15,476 nt of DNA from Alphaproteobacteria bacterium (GTDB lineage: Bacteria; Pseudomonadota; Alphaproteobacteria; Sphingomonadales; Sphingomonadaceae): contig JAGWVG010000011.1 of assembly GCA_018970965.1 (NCBI GenBank), positions 1-15,476 on the forward strand. Direction: 5' to 3'. Shown piece after piece: positions 13,900 to 15,476 of this stretch. The translations under genes were made by a program, and so were the position numbers. How positions within the stretch are numbered: the stretch's first letter is position 1; every line of letters begins with the position of its first letter. Under the pieces are notes generated by a model, which was not told where the DNA came from, searched no databases, and was given only the letters and a program-made list of their open reading frames with translations.

Positions 13900-14568
13900 A
13901 TGAACGTTTCAGAAGCCATTGACTATCGGCGCTCGGTGCGCGGCTTTCTGGATAAGCCCGTTGATGTCGCAGCGGTGAAAGACATTGTCGTTCGGGCTTC
14001 ACGCGCCGCGAGCGGCGGCAACCTCCAGCCATGGCATGTCGATATTGTCTCAGGCGACTCAATGGCGAAACTCAAAGCCATCATGGCAGAAAAGCTCGCC
14101 GCTGGCGGCCAGATGGAACAGACAGAATATAACGTCTACCCGCCCGAGCTGAAAGATCCCTATGCCGCACGCCGCGCCGAAGTGGGGGAAATGCTTTACG
14201 GTGCCATTGGTATTCCGCGTGAGGATAAAATGGGCCGCGCCAAGTGGTTCTTTAATAATTTCCAGTTTTTTGGCGCACCGGTCGGACTGTTCATCTCGCT
14301 CGATCGGCAGATGGAACAGCCACAATGGGCAGATGCTGGCGCTCTGCTCAATTCCATCATGCTGCTCTTGTGCGAGGCTGGGCTCGACAGTTGTCCGCAA
14401 GAATGCTGGTCAATCTACCCCAAAACCTTGGGCGATTTTCTTCACCTGCCCGATAACCGCATTTTGTGGACGGGCATGTCGATCGGTTACAAAGACCCTG
14501 CCAATCCCGCCAATAGCCTGCGTGCCAAACGCGCACCGGCTGAAGAATGGCTGGTCATGCACGACTGA
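13900..14568 (+). CDS. Nitroreductase-family flavoprotein
   Basis: A 222-residue FMN-dependent oxidoreductase of the nitroreductase fold, active as a homodimer in the cytoplasm. Seen: YRRSVRGFLDKPVD with the Arg-Arg-Ser-x-Arg FMN-phosphate site at the N-terminus, SRAASGGNLQPWHVDIVSG, a middle section with AKWFFNNFQFFGAPVGLFIS, and PDNRILWTGMSIGYKDPANP followed by the usual basic stretch (LRAKRAPAEEW). Besides nitro groups, members reduce quinones and activated C=C bonds. Its position under the same operator as the thiolase suggests it reduces or oxidises an intermediate of the cluster rather than serving detoxification (inference). Ribosome site GGGGAG, 5 nt before the ATG. It stands alone on this strand, and no terminator is seen after it. 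Confidence 0.93.
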   Translation: MNVSEAIDYRRSVRGFLDKPVDVAAVKDIVVRASRAASGGNLQPWHVDIVSGDSMAKLKAIMAEKLAAGGQMEQTEYNVYPPELKDPYAARRAEVGEMLYGAIGIPREDKMGRAKWFFNNFQFFGAPVGLFISLDRQMEQPQWADAGALLNSIMLLLCEAGLDSCPQECWSIYPKTLGDFLHLPDNRILWTGMSIGYKDPANPANSLRAKRAPAEEWLVMHD

Positions 14569-14571
14569 GCA

Positions 14572-14577
14572 TTGACA
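14572..14577 (+). promoter_or_regulatory. Possible -35 hexamer of the tRNA-Tyr promoter
   Basis: A perfect TTGACA 66 nt before the tRNA 5' end and 4 nt after the nitroreductase stop. The matching -10 is poor (CATTGG near 14595-14600), so the promoter is only suggested. Confidence 0.35.
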
Positions 14578-14582
14578 GCGCC

Positions 14583-14638
14583 GCGTCGCTTCGCCATTGG
14601 GCGCGTCTCGCGTCGGGCGAAGCGCCCGGCTGCGACGC
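14583..14638. repeat. GC-rich dyad just before tRNA-Tyr
   Basis: CGCTTCGCC (14587-14595) pairs with GGCGAAGCG (14616-14624), and GCGTCGC (14583-14589) with GCGACGC (14632-14638). The two pairings overlap by three bases, so they are alternatives. The dyad ends 4 nt before the mature tRNA. It might be part of the precursor leader or end the nitroreductase transcript, but there is no T-run. Confidence 0.5.
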
Positions 14639-14642
14639 CTGG

Positions 14643-14728
14643 GGACAGGTGGCCGAGTGGTTAAAGGCAGCAGACTGTAAATCTGCCCGCGCAAGCGTAC
14701 GCTGGTTCGAATCCAGCCCTGTCCACCA
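14643..14728 (+). tRNA. tRNA-Tyr (anticodon GTA)
   Basis: A full cloverleaf can be drawn. The acceptor GGACAGG (14643-14649) pairs with CCTGTCC (14718-14724). The D arm contains GGCCGAGTGGTTAAAGGC. The anticodon stem GCAGA/TCTGC encloses loop CTGTAAA with anticodon GTA at 14677-14679. A long variable arm (class II, as bacterial tRNA-Tyr has) and T arm GCTGG-TTCGAAT-CCAGC (14701-14717) follow. Discriminator A and encoded CCA end at 14728. Confidence 0.97.
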
Positions 14729-14756
14729 TCATTTTTGCAGATATGGTCTAACCAAG

Positions 14757-14776
14757 TGCCGCTTTATGCGGCATTT
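14757..14776 (+). terminator. Weak hairpin terminator after tRNA-Tyr
   Basis: A 6-bp stem TGCCGC/GCGGCA with loop TTTAT is followed by TTT, 28 nt after the tRNA. The T-run is short. It also lies downstream of the convergent cytochrome c gene (stop at 14791) but lacks a T-run in that direction. Confidence 0.5.
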
Positions 14777-14790
14777 CGAATAGCGCCCCC

Positions 14791-15177
14791 TTAAGGCGTC
14801 TGACTTTTCAGATACGCAATAACGGCTTTGCGATCATTCGGGTCTGGCAGGCCCGGAAAAGGCATGGCTGTGCCGGGCACCAATGCGCGCGGGCCTTTCA
14901 GCCATTTGTCCAATTGCACCTCGGTCCAGATAAATTTCTGCGCCTTCAGGGCAGCGGAATAATTATAGCCCGGCAGGCTTGCGGCTTTGCGGCCAACCAC
15001 GCCGCGTAAATTGGGGCCGAAGCGCGCGGGGGCATTGGCCTCCGTCGTGTGACAAGCGGCGCACCGCTGAAAGACGCGGCGGCCCGCCTCTGAGGGTGAT
15101 GCCGCTTGCGCCAGAGCGGGCCCAGTTTGGGCTGTGGCGCATAAGACCAGTGCCCATTTTGTGATGTGGTTCAGCAT
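14791..15177 (-). CDS. Class I cytochrome c (c2-like), exported
   Basis: A 128-residue monohaem cytochrome. Seen: an N-terminal Sec signal peptide with hydrophobic core WALVLCATAQTGPALA and cleavage expected after ALAQA, the haem-attachment motif CAACH (about residues 38-42), GPNLRGVVGRKAA, YSAALK, and GTAMPFPG with the Met that is the sixth haem ligand. The fold matches cytochrome c2/c550-type electron carriers of the alphaproteobacterial periplasm. It is not obviously part of the acyl-CoA cluster. The start ATG at 15177 has a modest GAGG site upstream. It lies downstream of katG on the same strand but behind a strong terminator, so it needs its own promoter; I see no clear one in the short gap. 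Confidence 0.93.
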   Translation of the reverse strand: MLNHITKWALVLCATAQTGPALAQAASPSEAGRRVFQRCAACHTTEANAPARFGPNLRGVVGRKAASLPGYNYSAALKAQKFIWTEVQLDKWLKGPRALVPGTAMPFPGLPDPNDRKAVIAYLKSQTP

Positions 15178-15210
15178 GAGGCCTCAAGAAGGGCTAAGGG
15201 GAGGTGTAAG

Positions 15211-15240
15211 AAAAGGGCGAGGGTGCTGGCACCCCCGCCC
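15211..15240 (-). terminator. Rho-independent terminator of katG
   Basis: On the minus strand an 11-bp stem (15230-15240 with 15215-15225) and a short CCAG loop are followed by TTTTC. The one irregular pair is G-U in RNA from the minus strand but would be A-C in RNA from the plus strand, which fits its use for katG. It starts 15 nt after the katG stop. Confidence 0.9.
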
Positions 15241-15255
15241 GATGTTATGCGCCGA

Positions 15256-15476
<221 letters not shown>

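Overview
The window reads as chromosomal DNA of an alphaproteobacterium, most likely a sphingomonad (Sphingomonadaceae or a close relative). This is inferred from the moderately high G+C content, the style of the encoded proteins, and a large accessory set of acyl-CoA catabolic genes. Every base from the left edge to about 14,568 serves one theme, the activation and oxidation of a carboxylic acid as its CoA thioester. To the right are a tRNA-Tyr(GUA) gene, a secreted class I cytochrome c, and the 3' end of katG (catalase-peroxidase).

Layout. 1-1277 (-): acyl-CoA dehydrogenase of the ACAD10/11 type, cut by the left edge. 1346-3638 (-): SDR dehydrogenase followed by a GPH/MFS_2-type permease. 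3796-7298 (+): two adjacent, unlike acyl-CoA dehydrogenases that look like the halves of one heteromeric enzyme, then an SDR and a small DUF4345-like membrane protein. 7309-7380: a pair of inverted REP-like palindromes between convergent genes. 7389-8218 (-): two overlapping single-hotdog PaaI-type thioesterases. 8345-11303 (+): a coupled trio of acyl-CoA ligase, DsbA-fold/2-hydroxychromene-2-carboxylate-isomerase-like protein and crotonase. 11317-13791 (-): thiolase, HSD10-like SDR, a terminator, then a third thioesterase. 13900-14568 (+): nitroreductase. 14643-14728 (+): tRNA-Tyr. 14791-15177 (-): cytochrome c. 15256-15476 (-): katG C-terminus.

How the genes work together. Ligase, acyl-CoA dehydrogenases, crotonase, SDR-type 3-hydroxyacyl-CoA dehydrogenases and thiolase form a complete beta-oxidation set. 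Three thioesterases can release or recycle CoA, and a permease could bring in the substrate. The substrate is not readable from sequence. The heteromeric-looking dehydrogenase pair, the three SDRs and the isomerase-like protein suggest something bulkier than a plain fatty acid, for example a steroid/terpenoid side chain or an alicyclic acid; this is inference.

The most striking hidden signal is a 16-bp motif, TTKACGYTTRCGKHAV, that I found at exactly four places. All four are promoter regions of the acyl-CoA cluster (1298-1313, 3734-3749, 8285-8300, 13841-13856). At the three divergent promoters it lies 43-46 nt before the plus-strand start codon. It resembles the operator reported for LiuR, a MerR-family regulator of branched-chain amino acid/acyl-CoA catabolism in proteobacteria. 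The whole cluster therefore looks like one regulon whose regulator is encoded elsewhere. I see no transposon, CRISPR array, phage gene or integration site.
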